Shown here: positions 45,948 through 55,024 of the stretch, piece by piece
How the letters are laid out: every line of letters begins with the position of its first letter
Position numbering within the stretch: the stretch's first letter is position 1
Assembly: GCF_017316185.1 (NCBI RefSeq)
Contig: NZ_JAFLVX010000032.1
Coordinates: 1-64,000 of the forward strand
DNA from: Candidatus Vagococcus giribetii
Lineage (GTDB): Bacteria > Bacillota > Bacilli > Lactobacillales > Vagococcaceae
Direction of reading: 5' to 3'
Length of the DNA: 64,000 bases
Program-made: the position numbers and the translations under genes
Notes under the pieces: generated by a model
The model's database searches: none
What the model was told of the DNA's origin: nothing
Seen by the model: the letters and a program-made list of their open reading frames with translations, nothing else

Positions 45948-46556
45948 AAATGATGTTGCGATTTGAACAGCTTTTTCTTTTGCTTTAGCAATGATTTCTT
46001 CAGCTCGTTCTGGTTGATGATCAACGCCTTCAATGAAGATGTGTTGAATATCAGTTAAGCCCATGAAGTTGAAGATTGTTTCAATGTATTTAGAAGCAGG
46101 TTCTTCACCTGAATAAAGACCACCATTTGATTGGATATGGACTAATCTCTTTTCTGGAACAAGACCAACTGGACCTGTTTCAGAGTATCTAAATGTTTTT
46201 CCTTTTACAACAATAGTATCGATCCACGCTTTTAAACGAGTAGGAACGCTTAAGTTCCATAAAGCATTAGTAATAACAATTTTATCTGCATCTAAAAATT
46301 GCTCAGTTAATTCGTTAAAACGAGTTAATGTTGCTACTTGTTCGGTTGTTAATTCTTTTTGGCTAGCAGCATCAGCCCACGTATTTAATAAATGTCCATC
46401 AATTTCAGGGACTTCCTCTGCGAAAATATCAAGAACAGTCACTGTATCAGTTGGATGACTTTCTTTGTATGCTTGAATAAAAACGTCTTGTGTTGCCACA
46501 GAACGAGAGTTGTCAGCACTTTGAGGATGTGCTTTTACGACTAAAAGATTTGCCAT
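45945..46556 (-). CDS. azoR: FMN-dependent NADH-azoreductase
   Basis: This 203-residue cytoplasmic flavoprotein of the AzoR/quinone reductase family reduces azo compounds and quinones by two-electron transfer from NADH. The FMN-binding start LLVVKAHPQSADNSRSV, DKIVITNALWNLSVPTRLKAWIDTI (flavin-binding) and VHIQSNGGLYSG are recognisable. AGGAGG precedes ATG 46556. Upstream is AACTATAGTT, a 10-bp palindrome that could be a regulator site, but this is weak. The gene stands alone. Confidence 0.92.
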   Translation of the reverse strand: MANLLVVKAHPQSADNSRSVATQDVFIQAYKESHPTDTVTVLDIFAEEVPEIDGHLLNTWADAASQKELTTEQVATLTRFNELTEQFLDADKIVITNALWNLSVPTRLKAWIDTIVVKGKTFRYSETGPVGLVPEKRLVHIQSNGGLYSGEEPASKYIETIFNFMGLTDIQHIFIEGVDHQPERAEEIIAKAKEKAVQIATSF

Positions 46557-46736
46557 GATGTTCCTCCTACTTATTAATTGTTAGTTCGCTAATTACTATA
46601 ACTATAGTTTTCATAAAAGTAAAGAAAATAATTGTAAAATTTTCTTAAGGTAAAAATGGACAATTTATAAGGAAGATAATGCTTTTTTTTTGAAATTAAA
46701 GTATACTATCATAGGATAAACAAGGGGGTTAAGTAG

Positions 46737-47306
46737 ATGGCACAACTATTTTTTAAGCATGGTGCAATGAATAGTGGGAAGACAATTGAAATTTTAAAAG
46801 TAGCACATAACTATGAAGAACAGGAAAAACCAGTTGTTTTAATGACAAGTGGACTAGATACACGAGAAGCTGTGGGCATTGTTTCTAGCCGAATTGGTTT
46901 AAAGCGTGAGGCAATTCCTATCTTTCATGAAACCAATGTGTTTGATACAATTAACTCATTATCATTTAAGCCATACTGTGTTTTAGTTGATGAGTCACAA
47001 TTTTTAGAAAAGCAACATGTGATTCAATTTGCCAAGGTTGTAGATGAACTTAACATTCCAGTGATGGCATTTGGTTTGAAAAATGACTTTAGAAATGAGT
47101 TGTTTGAAGGCTCTAAATATTTATTACTTTATGCAGACAAAATCGAAGAGTTAAAAACGATTTGTTGGTTCTGTCATAAAAAGGCAACAATGAATTTGAG
47201 AATGAATAATAATCAACCAGTGTACACAGGTGAACAAATTCAAATAGGTGGTAATGAGTCTTACTTCCCAGTTTGTCGTAAGCATTATTTTAATCCACCA
47301 AAATAG
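46737..47306 (+). CDS. tdk: Thymidine kinase
   Basis: This 189-residue type II thymidine kinase phosphorylates thymidine for salvage. The P-loop is [13 protein letters not shown] (about residues 9-21), and [14 protein letters not shown] carries the catalytic Asp/Glu. The lasso loop has the zinc ligands Cys-x2-Cys (ICWFCHKKA) and a further Cys near FPVCRKHYF. The gene starts at ATG 46737 behind GGGGG. It opens the tdk-prfA-prmC-tsaC-glyA-upp run seen in many Lactobacillales. The gaps within this run are short (54 bp here), suggesting joint transcription. Confidence 0.96.
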   Translation: MAQLFFKHGAMNSGKTIEILKVAHNYEEQEKPVVLMTSGLDTREAVGIVSSRIGLKREAIPIFHETNVFDTINSLSFKPYCVLVDESQFLEKQHVIQFAKVVDELNIPVMAFGLKNDFRNELFEGSKYLLLYADKIEELKTICWFCHKKATMNLRMNNNQPVYTGEQIQIGGNESYFPVCRKHYFNPPK

Positions 47307-47360
47307 AAAAATACCATAAAATATGTATAATTAGGTTAAGAAGTAGAAAGGAAGATCGAG

Positions 47361-48431
47361 ATGTTTGATCAATTACAATCCCTAGAGGATCGTTATGAAG
47401 AATTAGGAGAACTGTTAAGTGACCCTGAAGTTGTTAGTGACACGAAGAGGTTCATGGCGCTTTCAAAAGAAGAAGCCAGTACAAGAGAAACTGTTGATGT
47501 GTATCGCCGTTACAAAGAAGTTGTTCAAGGGATTAAAGATTCAGAAGAACTTTTAGGTGAAAAACTAGACGATGAATTGCAAGAATTAGCTAAAGAAGAA
47601 TTGGCTGAATTTAAAGCTGAAAAAGAAGAATTAGAAGATAAAATTAAAATTTTATTATTACCAAAAGACCCTAATGATGATAAAAACATTATCATGGAAA
47701 TTAGAGGAGCTGCTGGTGGAGATGAAGCTGCCCTTTTTGCAGGTGATTTATTTGAAATGTATCAAAGCTATGCATCTGCTCAAGGTTGGAAATTTGAAGT
47801 TATGGATGCTAATATCACAGGAATTGGCGGTTACAAAGAAGTAACAATCATGATTACAGGAGATAGCGTCTTTTCTAAATTGAAATATGAAAGTGGTGCT
47901 CACCGCGTTCAACGTGTACCCTCAACTGAATCTCAAGGTCGTGTACATACATCAACTGCAACAGTTGTGGTACTACCAGAAGCAGAAGAAGTAGAATTAG
48001 ACTTAGCGGATAAAGACATTCGTGTAGATATTTACCATGCAAGTGGAGCCGGTGGTCAGCACGTTAATAAGACAGCTTCAGCTGTTCGTTTAACACATAT
48101 TCCAACAGGTATTGCTGTAGCGATGCAAGATGAGCGTTCTCAGTTGAAAAACAGAGAGAAAGCAATGAAAGTTTTAAGAGCTCGTGTCTATGATCAAATG
48201 GTAACCGAAAGTCGTAGCGAATACGATGCAACACGTAAATCAGCCGTTGGGACTGGAGACCGTTCAGAACGTATTAGAACGTATAACTTCCCACAAAACC
48301 GTGTGACCGATCACCGTATTGGTTTGACGATTCAAAAATTAGATCAAATTTTAGCTGGAAAAGTAGACGAAATTATCGATGCGTTGATTATCTACGATCA
48401 AACAGAGCAGTTGGCTAAATTAAATGATTAA
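47361..48431 (+). CDS. prfA: Peptide chain release factor 1
   Basis: This 356-residue class I release factor recognises UAA and UAG stop codons in the ribosome and triggers peptide release. The N-terminal helical domain (1-105) is followed by the decoding region ([19 protein letters not shown], codon-recognition PST) and the catalytic GGQ motif at residues 231-233 ([15 protein letters not shown]). The Gln of GGQ is methylated by PrmC, encoded immediately downstream with an 8-bp overlap. The start codon is ATG 47361, preceded by AAGGAAG. Confidence 0.98.
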   Translation: MFDQLQSLEDRYEELGELLSDPEVVSDTKRFMALSKEEASTRETVDVYRRYKEVVQGIKDSEELLGEKLDDELQELAKEELAEFKAEKEELEDKIKILLLPKDPNDDKNIIMEIRGAAGGDEAALFAGDLFEMYQSYASAQGWKFEVMDANITGIGGYKEVTIMITGDSVFSKLKYESGAHRVQRVPSTESQGRVHTSTATVVVLPEAEEVELDLADKDIRVDIYHASGAGGQHVNKTASAVRLTHIPTGIAVAMQDERSQLKNREKAMKVLRARVYDQMVTESRSEYDATRKSAVGTGDRSERIRTYNFPQNRVTDHRIGLTIQKLDQILAGKVDEIIDALIIYDQTEQLAKLND

Positions 48432-49266
48432 TCAAACAACTTATTTTGAAGTCCTTAAATGGGCTTCTTCTTTTTTAGAAAATAATCAAAAAGAATCCTT
48501 TATGGCTGAGTATTTGTTGCTAGAAAGAAAGGATTGGAGCAAAACAGATTTATTGCTCCATTTTAAAGAAACCATGCCTGAAAGTGAAAAAGAGCAATAC
48601 CTAAAAGATTTAGAACAATTAGTAAAAGATGTACCAGTTCAGTACTTAATTGGTTCCACAGAATTTTATGGTAGACGTTTTTTAGTTACAGAGGCTACTT
48701 TAATTCCTAGACCAGAAACTGAGGAATTAGTTGACTTGATATTAAAAGATTTACCTAATGAACCTTTAAATATAGTCGATATTGGAACAGGAACAGGGGC
48801 AATTGCTTTAAGTTTGAGTTTAGAACGTCCAAACTGGCAAGTTACGGGGATTGATATCTCAAGAGAAGCACTAGAAGTGGCAAAAGCCAATAGTAAAGAA
48901 CTACAAGCTCAAGTGACATTTGTGGAAAGTGACGTACTAGAAACGTATGCTTCAAGTCAACCTGTTGATGTTATTGTCTCTAATCCACCTTATATTAGCC
49001 TTGATGAGTGGGATGTTATGGATGAATCGGTTAGAAAATTTGAACCCAAACAAGCCTTGTTTGCTGATAATAATGGGTTATTTATCTATGAAAAAATTGC
49101 CAAAGAAAGCCAAGCAGTCTTAGCAAGTACAGGGCGTATCTATTTAGAAATCGGGTATCTTCAAGGCGAGAGTGTTTCAAGACTATTTAAAGAGGCATTC
49201 CCAGAAAAAGAAGTAGAGGTCATTCAAGATATGAATGGGCAAGATCGAATGATTCGTGTGAAGTAA
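48424..49266 (+). CDS. prmC: Release factor glutamine methyltransferase
   Basis: This 280-residue SAM-dependent enzyme methylates the Gln of the GGQ motif in release factors 1 and 2. An N-terminal helical domain precedes the Rossmann methyltransferase domain with [15 protein letters not shown] (SAM-binding, about residues 118-132) and the catalytic NPPY motif ([13 protein letters not shown]). It overlaps prfA by 8 bp, indicating translational coupling between the factor and its modifier. Next is tsaC, 13 bp downstream. Confidence 0.96.
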   Translation: MINQTTYFEVLKWASSFLENNQKESFMAEYLLLERKDWSKTDLLLHFKETMPESEKEQYLKDLEQLVKDVPVQYLIGSTEFYGRRFLVTEATLIPRPETEELVDLILKDLPNEPLNIVDIGTGTGAIALSLSLERPNWQVTGIDISREALEVAKANSKELQAQVTFVESDVLETYASSQPVDVIVSNPPYISLDEWDVMDESVRKFEPKQALFADNNGLFIYEKIAKESQAVLASTGRIYLEIGYLQGESVSRLFKEAFPEKEVEVIQDMNGQDRMIRVK

Positions 49267-49279
49267 AGGAAGTGTATTG

Positions 49280-50305
49280 ATGGAAACAAAAATAATCCAT
49301 CCAAGTGAATTGAACATAGCAATTAAAGGAATACAACAGGGAGAATTAGTGGCTTTTCCTACTGAAACAGTATATGGATTAGGAGCAGATGCAACTAACG
49401 AAGAAGCTGTTAAACAAGTTTATTTAGCTAAGGGACGACCAAGTGACAATCCTTTAATTATCCATGTCTCAAGTAAAGAACAAGTGCTTCAATTTGTTGA
49501 GACATTACCAGAAAAAGCCAAGGAATTAATGACTCGTTTTTGGCCTGGACCTTTGACGTTAATCTTTCAATTAAAGGAAAAGTCAGGTCTCTCAAAAACA
49601 GTAACAGGTGGTCTATCAACAGCTGCCTTTAGAATGCCTAACAATGAGTTAACTTTAGAGCTGATCAAACAATCTGGACGTGTGTTAGTTGGTCCAAGTG
49701 CTAATACATCAGGCTTGCCTAGTCCGACGTTAGCTGAGCACGTCTTTCATGATTTATCAGGTAAAATCTTTGGTGTTCTTGATGGTGGTATGTGTCAGGT
49801 TGGTTTAGAGTCCACTGTTTTAGATATGTCATCTGAAACAGATATCCCAGTTATCTTACGTCCTGGAGCAGTAACAAAAGCACAACTGGAAGCTGTTATT
49901 GGAGAAGTATCGATTGACCAACATTTGGTTAGCGAAACGGAAAAACCTAAAGCGCCAGGGATGAAGTACAAACACTATGCCCCTAAAACACCAGTTGTCA
50001 TGATTGACTATCACATGAATAATTGGCAAGAAGCAATCAACGAGGCTAAAGAAAAGGGGCAAAAAGTGGGAGTTCTTATCAATCAAGCAGATGCTAAAAA
50101 TTTATCCAACTTAGATGGTGTCTTTTTACTTTCGAGCCAACGAGATGTTAAAGAAGCCATGAAATCTCTATTTGCTGGTTTAAGAGATCTAGACGAACGT
50201 GGGCTAGACATTATTTTTTCAGAAACTTATCCTGAAAAAGACGAAGGTTTAGCATATATGAATCGTTTAAAGAAAGCATCTAACCAAAAAACTTATTTAA
50301 AATAA
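49280..50305 (+). CDS. tsaC: L-threonylcarbamoyladenylate synthase (Sua5 type)
   Basis: This 341-residue enzyme forms threonylcarbamoyl-AMP from threonine, bicarbonate and ATP for the t6A37 modification of tRNAs. The YrdC domain (about 1-205) has GELVAFPTETVYGLGADAT, KGRPSDNPLIIHV and GPSANTSGLPSPT. The C-terminal Sua5 domain follows a linker after APGMKYKHYAPKTPVV. The longer Sua5 type rather than short YrdC is typical of Firmicutes (YwlC). I choose ATG 49280; a TTG three bases earlier is also open. Confidence 0.95.
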   Translation: METKIIHPSELNIAIKGIQQGELVAFPTETVYGLGADATNEEAVKQVYLAKGRPSDNPLIIHVSSKEQVLQFVETLPEKAKELMTRFWPGPLTLIFQLKEKSGLSKTVTGGLSTAAFRMPNNELTLELIKQSGRVLVGPSANTSGLPSPTLAEHVFHDLSGKIFGVLDGGMCQVGLESTVLDMSSETDIPVILRPGAVTKAQLEAVIGEVSIDQHLVSETEKPKAPGMKYKHYAPKTPVVMIDYHMNNWQEAINEAKEKGQKVGVLINQADAKNLSNLDGVFLLSSQRDVKEAMKSLFAGLRDLDERGLDIIFSETYPEKDEGLAYMNRLKKASNQKTYLK

Positions 50306-50352
50306 CTGGTTTTATGATACAATGTATGTAATTTAGGAGAAAGAGTGGGATT

Positions 50353-51594
50353 ATGATGGATTATAAAAAAGCAGATGCTGTCCTTTGGGATGCTATTGAA
50401 AATGAAAAAAATCGTCAAGAGAATAACATTGAGTTAATTGCTTCTGAAAACTTTGTTTCAGAAGGCGTTATGGCAGCTCAAGGAAGCGTGTTAACAAATA
50501 AGTATGCTGAAGGGTATCCAGGCAAACGTTATTACGGTGGTTGTGAATTTGTTGACGTTGTTGAAAATTTAGCCATTGAACGCGCGTGTGATTTATTTAA
50601 TGCCACTTATGCCAACGTACAACCTCACTCAGGTTCTCAAGCTAATACGGCAGCTTATTTAGCATTAGTTGAACCAGGAGATACTATTATGGGAATGGAT
50701 TTAACTGCTGGTGGGCATTTAACTCATGGTTCTCCTGTTAACTTTAGTGGTAAAACATATAACTTTGTTTCATATGGTGTTGACCCTGTGACAGAAGTAA
50801 TTGATTATGAAGTGGTTAAAATTTTAGCTAGAAAACACGAACCAAAATTAATCGTAGCAGGTGCAAGTGCTTACTCACGTGAGATTGATTTTAAACGTTT
50901 TAGAGAGATTGCTGATAGCGTTGGAGCAAAACTAATGGTTGATATGGCTCATATTGCTGGTCTTGTGGCAAGTGGTCTACATCAAAATCCAGTATTGTAT
51001 GCAGATATTGTGACTTCTACAACACATAAAACATTACGTGGACCTCGTGGAGGATTAATTTTAACCAATGATGCAGATTTAGCTAAAAAAGTGAATAGTA
51101 ACATTTTCCCAGGTATTCAAGGTGGTCCTTTAGAGCACGTGATTGCTGGTAAAGCAGTTGCATTTAGAGAAGCTTTATTACCTGAATTTACAACATATAG
51201 TGAGCAAGTGATAAAAAATGCGAAAGCGATGGCTCGCGTGATTAATCAAACACCTGGACCTCGTCTAATTAGTGGAGATACTGACAATCATTTATTATTA
51301 ATTGATGTCACTGATTTAGGTTTAACAGGTAAACAAGCAGAAGCGATTTTAGATAGTGTTCATATCACTGTGAATAAAAATACAATTCCGTTTGAAAGTC
51401 GTAGTCCTTTTGAAACTAGTGGTATTCGAATTGGCACACCAGCTATCACATCCCGTGGTTTTGATGAAGATGATAGTAAAAAAATTGCAGAATTAATCAT
51501 TGAAGCTTTGGTTCACTATGAAAGTGAAGAAGCTTTGGAATCAATTCGTCAATCAGTTGCAGAATTAATTCAAAAAAATCCGCTTTATAAGTAA
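50353..51594 (+). CDS. glyA: Serine hydroxymethyltransferase
   Basis: This 413-residue PLP enzyme interconverts serine plus tetrahydrofolate with glycine plus methylene-tetrahydrofolate. Motifs are [52 protein letters not shown] and the PLP-Lys region [14 protein letters not shown]. Two ATG codons (50353 and 50356) are both possible; AGGAG lies somewhat far at 50336. It completes the usual order ahead of upp. With kbl-tdh elsewhere in the window, the strain has two routes to glycine. Confidence 0.98.
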   Translation: MMDYKKADAVLWDAIENEKNRQENNIELIASENFVSEGVMAAQGSVLTNKYAEGYPGKRYYGGCEFVDVVENLAIERACDLFNATYANVQPHSGSQANTAAYLALVEPGDTIMGMDLTAGGHLTHGSPVNFSGKTYNFVSYGVDPVTEVIDYEVVKILARKHEPKLIVAGASAYSREIDFKRFREIADSVGAKLMVDMAHIAGLVASGLHQNPVLYADIVTSTTHKTLRGPRGGLILTNDADLAKKVNSNIFPGIQGGPLEHVIAGKAVAFREALLPEFTTYSEQVIKNAKAMARVINQTPGPRLISGDTDNHLLLIDVTDLGLTGKQAEAILDSVHITVNKNTIPFESRSPFETSGIRIGTPAITSRGFDEDDSKKIAELIIEALVHYESEEALESIRQSVAELIQKNPLYK

Positions 51595-51599
51595 ATTTT

Positions 51600-51632
51600 T
51601 TAAGGTAATTGCTAGTCAATTGCCTTTTTTTC
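51600..51632 (+). terminator. Terminator between glyA and upp
   Basis: AAGGTAATTG pairs with CAATTGCCTT (one G-T pair) and is followed by a T-run. Confidence 0.85.
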
Positions 51633-51674
51633 CGTTACAATAGATTGGAACAAAAATTAAAGGAGAATCATGAT

Positions 51675-52304
51675 ATGGGAAAATTTCAAGTTATTGATCA
51701 TCCACTTATTCAACACAAACTAACAATTATTAGAGACAAGAATTGTGGAACAAAAGTTTTTCGTGAAGTAGTTGATGAAATTGCTATGTTAATGGCTTAT
51801 GAGGTTTCAAGAGACATGCCTCTAGAAGATGTAGAAATTGAAACACCAATGGGCAAAACAGTCCAAAAAACATTAACAGGGAAAAAAGTTGCAATTGTCC
51901 CAATACTTCGTGCAGGGATTGGTATGGTTGATGGAATGTTACAATTAATTCCAGCAGCTAAAGTAGGTCACGTTGGTTTATATCGTGATGAAGAAACATT
52001 TGAACCAGTAGAATATTTTGTTAAATTGCCAGCAGACATTGCTGAACGTCAATTATTTGTTGTTGACCCAATGTTAGCAACAGGTGGATCAGCTATTATG
52101 GCTATCGACTTACTAAAAAAACGTGGCGCAACAAATATTAAATTTGTTTGTCTAGTTTCAGCTCCAGAAGGGGTTAAAGCTCTTCAAGAAGCCCATCCAG
52201 ACGTTGATATTTACACTGCAGGTCTTGATGAAAAATTAAATGAACAAGGTTACATCGTTCCTGGTTTAGGTGACGCTGGAGACCGTTTATTTGGTACTAA
52301 ATAA
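51675..52304 (+). CDS. upp: Uracil phosphoribosyltransferase
   Basis: This 209-residue cytoplasmic enzyme converts uracil and PRPP to UMP for pyrimidine salvage. It starts [20 protein letters not shown], as the family does, and contains [19 protein letters not shown] and the PRPP-binding loop [23 protein letters not shown], ending with [17 protein letters not shown] 51675 is chosen because AGGAG lies 9 bases before and the family N-terminus is exact; the open frame extends 22 codons upstream through the glyA terminator. Confidence 0.98.
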   Translation: MGKFQVIDHPLIQHKLTIIRDKNCGTKVFREVVDEIAMLMAYEVSRDMPLEDVEIETPMGKTVQKTLTGKKVAIVPILRAGIGMVDGMLQLIPAAKVGHVGLYRDEETFEPVEYFVKLPADIAERQLFVVDPMLATGGSAIMAIDLLKKRGATNIKFVCLVSAPEGVKALQEAHPDVDIYTAGLDEKLNEQGYIVPGLGDAGDRLFGTK

Positions 52305-52330
52305 GTAATATCTCATTCAATGGATATGTC

Positions 52331-52388
52331 AGAAACTCCCAATATAGTGAAGAAAGATGTGAGTCTTATTCCTATAATGGGAGTTTCT
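52331..52388 (+). repeat. Long imperfect hairpin after upp
   Basis: AGAAACTCCCA (52331-52341) pairs with TGGGAGTTTCT (52378-52388); after one A-A mismatch five further pairs extend it (TATAG/CTATA). Only two T residues follow, so it is a weak terminator. It ends 24 bases before the next gene's start. Confidence 0.7.
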
Positions 52389-52411
52389 ATTATGTTTAAA
52401 GGGGTGACAAC

Positions 52412-53563
52412 ATGAATGAAGAAAAAGAATGGCATGTGCCAGTCGAATCGGATGACTATAAGTTAGATAATAGCCGACCTTTAACCATCAAAGAACGGTT
52501 AGAAATTTATGTCAAATTAACTAAGCAACAAAGAGAATTAATAGATGCTCATCGTAAATATTTGATTCGTTCAGAATTTTTAAAGGACAATTACCTAAAA
52601 GCTTCAGATTGGGAGTTTTTAGATTTAAAAATAGATGAGAACTATCCAAATACAATCGATGAAAAAAATAAGCTTTATTGCCAATGTGGAAGGCGCTTAA
52701 AATATCAGTATATTGTTAGATCAAAGGCAACTAATCAAACCATGGGTTTGGGGATTCAGCATTTTAAAGATCATCTTAATATCCCTTCTCAAGTTGCAAA
52801 AGAAATAGTTGATCGTTTAAACAATGTTGATTTTGCTTTAGATGAGTTACTTTGGTTGAAAAGAAGGGGGGTCGAATTTCCAGAAGGACTTTGGAAAAGT
52901 TATGCTTTTTTTGTTTATCAAAACCAGTTTAGAAAAGTACCTTATGATATTAATGTGTCGCTAGGGCGACGTTTTGCTGATTTTAAAGAAGTAGAGATGC
53001 CTATTTATGTTTCTGATTATCATGAGATTCTTCGGGAGATAGAACAATTAAGAATATTTCATGAGCCAATAACACATCCTATATATAACGAAGAAAATTT
53101 CCGTCATTTTGAAACTAATTTAGTAGCTAACATCCAACAAGAAACATTGTTTCATCAGGCGAGTATCTGGTCAAGTCAGATTCAAAAAAGGATAAAAACG
53201 CATCAAGAACAACCTAGTTTACCTAATCATTTTTTTGAAGAAATTGTAACTATTTTAGAGAAAGAATCTCCTGTCAGGGAAAAGGAGTTAATGTTGTTTG
53301 CCAATAAAGGAATGGGAAAATGGCTTCAAAAAGAAGTCTATCTTCATTTATTAGAAAGAGTAGAGGCTAATGGTTTAAATGAGGTTACCTTGAATGAAAT
53401 TCATCCCTTTATGAGAGACGGCTTACTAAGTTGCATAGAGAAAAAAGAAAAGACAGAGGCTGTAACCACATCTTTAGAAAAAATAAAGACTATCTTAAGT
53501 GAGCTTGATAATGAATCAAGAGAGACGTTGATGAAGCAACTTAAGAAAGAGTGGCAAGAATAA
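52412..53563 (+). CDS. Unrecognised cytoplasmic protein with CxC/HxxxH motif
   Basis: I cannot assign this 383-residue soluble protein to a family. No signal peptide or membrane segment is visible. A small motif looks metal-binding: Cys90-x-Cys92 (LYCQCGRRLKYQY) followed by His117 and His121 (LGIQHFKDHLNIP), with basic and aromatic residues around. The middle part (WLKRRGVEFPEGLWKSYAFFVYQ) resembles nothing I know. The last 100 residues look alpha-helical, with SPVREKELMLFANKGMG suggesting a small helical domain. GGGG precedes ATG 52412. It is followed by dnaD-nth and might be in that neighbourhood for DNA or RNA work, but this is speculation. Confidence 0.7.
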   Translation: MNEEKEWHVPVESDDYKLDNSRPLTIKERLEIYVKLTKQQRELIDAHRKYLIRSEFLKDNYLKASDWEFLDLKIDENYPNTIDEKNKLYCQCGRRLKYQYIVRSKATNQTMGLGIQHFKDHLNIPSQVAKEIVDRLNNVDFALDELLWLKRRGVEFPEGLWKSYAFFVYQNQFRKVPYDINVSLGRRFADFKEVEMPIYVSDYHEILREIEQLRIFHEPITHPIYNEENFRHFETNLVANIQQETLFHQASIWSSQIQKRIKTHQEQPSLPNHFFEEIVTILEKESPVREKELMLFANKGMGKWLQKEVYLHLLERVEANGLNEVTLNEIHPFMRDGLLSCIEKKEKTEAVTTSLEKIKTILSELDNESRETLMKQLKKEWQE

Positions 53564-53624
53564 GGATCTATAGGAATTTTTGATGAAAGTTTGATATACT
53601 AAAGGGGAAAGAGAGTGAGGAAAC

Positions 53625-54329
53625 ATGTTATCAATAAATGAATTTTTAAAAGCAGATTTGACGAATGTTTCTAATTTACTGCTAAAATACTATAAAAAAA
53701 TTGGTATGTCAGATAAAGAGTTTTTATTTTATTTACAACTACTTAGCTATAATCAAATGGGAAATCCGTTTCCAGATCTAAGTGTGATTGCTGAGACTAT
53801 GGATATCCCTGTAGATGAATTATTTAAATTACTTCAGCATTTAATTGATCAGGGAATTATTTCCATTGAAACGAATACGAATCAACAAGGTCAAAAAGAA
53901 GATAGCTACAATTTAACCTTGGTGTATGAGCGTTTATCTATGTATTTAGAACAACAACAGAAAAAAACACAAGATCGTCAACAAGAAAATCAAGTGGTTA
54001 ATCTGTATCGTACCTTTGAAACAGAATTTGGTCGTCCATTGTCTCCGATTGAATTTGAGACTATTCAAAGTTGGTTAACAACGGATCACTATGATATCGA
54101 GCTTATCCAATTAGCTTTAAGAGAAGCAGTATTAAATCAAGCCTATAGTTTGAAATACATCGACCGCATTTTACTGTCTTGGGAAAGAAAAAATTTAACA
54201 TCTAAACAACAAGTTCAAGTTGATCAAAAGAAACGTTTAGCTAAAATTGAAAGCCAATCTGAGGCTGAAATTGAAGAGGAATTGCCACATATCCCTCTTT
54301 ATAATTGGTTAAATCCAAATCAAAAATAA
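53625..54329 (+). CDS. dnaD: DnaD replication initiation protein
   Basis: This 234-residue protein is a DnaD-type primosomal protein. The N-terminal winged-helix domain (about 15-95) contains KIGMSDKEFLFYLQLLSY and DLSVIAETMDIPVDELFKLLQHLI. The C-terminal DnaD domain (about 125-205) has the FETEFGRPLSPIEFETIQSWL and ALREAVLNQAYSLKYIDRIL stretches. It helps load the replicative helicase during initiation and restart. nth follows 12 bp downstream, the usual Firmicute pair. Confidence 0.93.
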   Translation: MLSINEFLKADLTNVSNLLLKYYKKIGMSDKEFLFYLQLLSYNQMGNPFPDLSVIAETMDIPVDELFKLLQHLIDQGIISIETNTNQQGQKEDSYNLTLVYERLSMYLEQQQKKTQDRQQENQVVNLYRTFETEFGRPLSPIEFETIQSWLTTDHYDIELIQLALREAVLNQAYSLKYIDRILLSWERKNLTSKQQVQVDQKKRLAKIESQSEAEIEEELPHIPLYNWLNPNQK

Positions 54330-54341
54330 AGGGGTGTTAAC

Positions 54342-54995
54342 ATGTTATCTGGGAAAAAAACAGTAGAGGCGTTGGACCGTATGGAGCTAATGTATCCTGA
54401 TGCTAAGGGTGAATTAGACCACGAGACACCGTTCCAGTATTTAATTGCGGTTATTATGAGTGCTCAAGCAACTGATGTGTCTGTGAATAAGGTAACGCCG
54501 ACTCTTTTTGCTAGCTACCCAACAGCACATGATTTAGCAAAAGCACCTCTTGAAGACGTTATGGAAAAAATAAAAACCATTGGCTTATATAAGAATAAAG
54601 CTAAAAATATTATTAAGACCTCTCAAATGCTTGTTGAACAATACGACGGAGAAATTCCTCAAACGATTAAGGAATTAGTAAAACTTCCAGGAGTAGGCAT
54701 AAAAACGGCTAATGTTGTAGCAGGAGACATGTTTAATGTTCCTGCGATTGCAGTAGATACTCATGTAGAAAGAGTCTCTAAACGCCTAAGAATTTGTAAG
54801 CAATCAGTATCTGTGACAGAGGTAGAGGAAGTTTTAATGAAAAAAATTCCTCGTGAAAGATGGGTACAAGCCCACCATACCATTATCCTTTTCGGTAGGT
54901 ATCATTGCACTGCTAGAGCACCAAAATGTGAGGGTTGTCCCTTACTTGATATGTGTATTGAAGGGCAACGAAATCTAATAAAAAAAGAGAAGTGA
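54342..54995 (+). CDS. nth: Endonuclease III
   Basis: This 217-residue base-excision repair glycosylase/AP lyase acts on oxidised pyrimidines. The helix-hairpin-helix is LVKLPGVGIKTANVVAGDMF (catalytic Lys in the HhH, then Asp in AVDTHVERV), and the C-terminal [4Fe-4S] cluster ligands are Cys-x6-Cys-x2-Cys-x5-Cys in HCTARAPKCEGCPLLDMC. Length is typical. It is the second gene of dnaD-nth and is followed by a bidirectional terminator. Confidence 0.97.
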   Translation: MLSGKKTVEALDRMELMYPDAKGELDHETPFQYLIAVIMSAQATDVSVNKVTPTLFASYPTAHDLAKAPLEDVMEKIKTIGLYKNKAKNIIKTSQMLVEQYDGEIPQTIKELVKLPGVGIKTANVVAGDMFNVPAIAVDTHVERVSKRLRICKQSVSVTEVEEVLMKKIPRERWVQAHHTIILFGRYHCTARAPKCEGCPLLDMCIEGQRNLIKKEK

Positions 54996-55019
54996 GATTT
55001 AATCTCGCTTCTCTTTTTG
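54981..55019. terminator. Terminator between nth and ponA
   Basis: AAAAAGAGAAGTGAGATT pairs with AATCTCGCTTCTCTTTTT with one G-T pair; T-runs on both strands between convergent genes. It includes the nth stop codon. Confidence 0.9.
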
Positions 55020-55024
55020 GTTAG

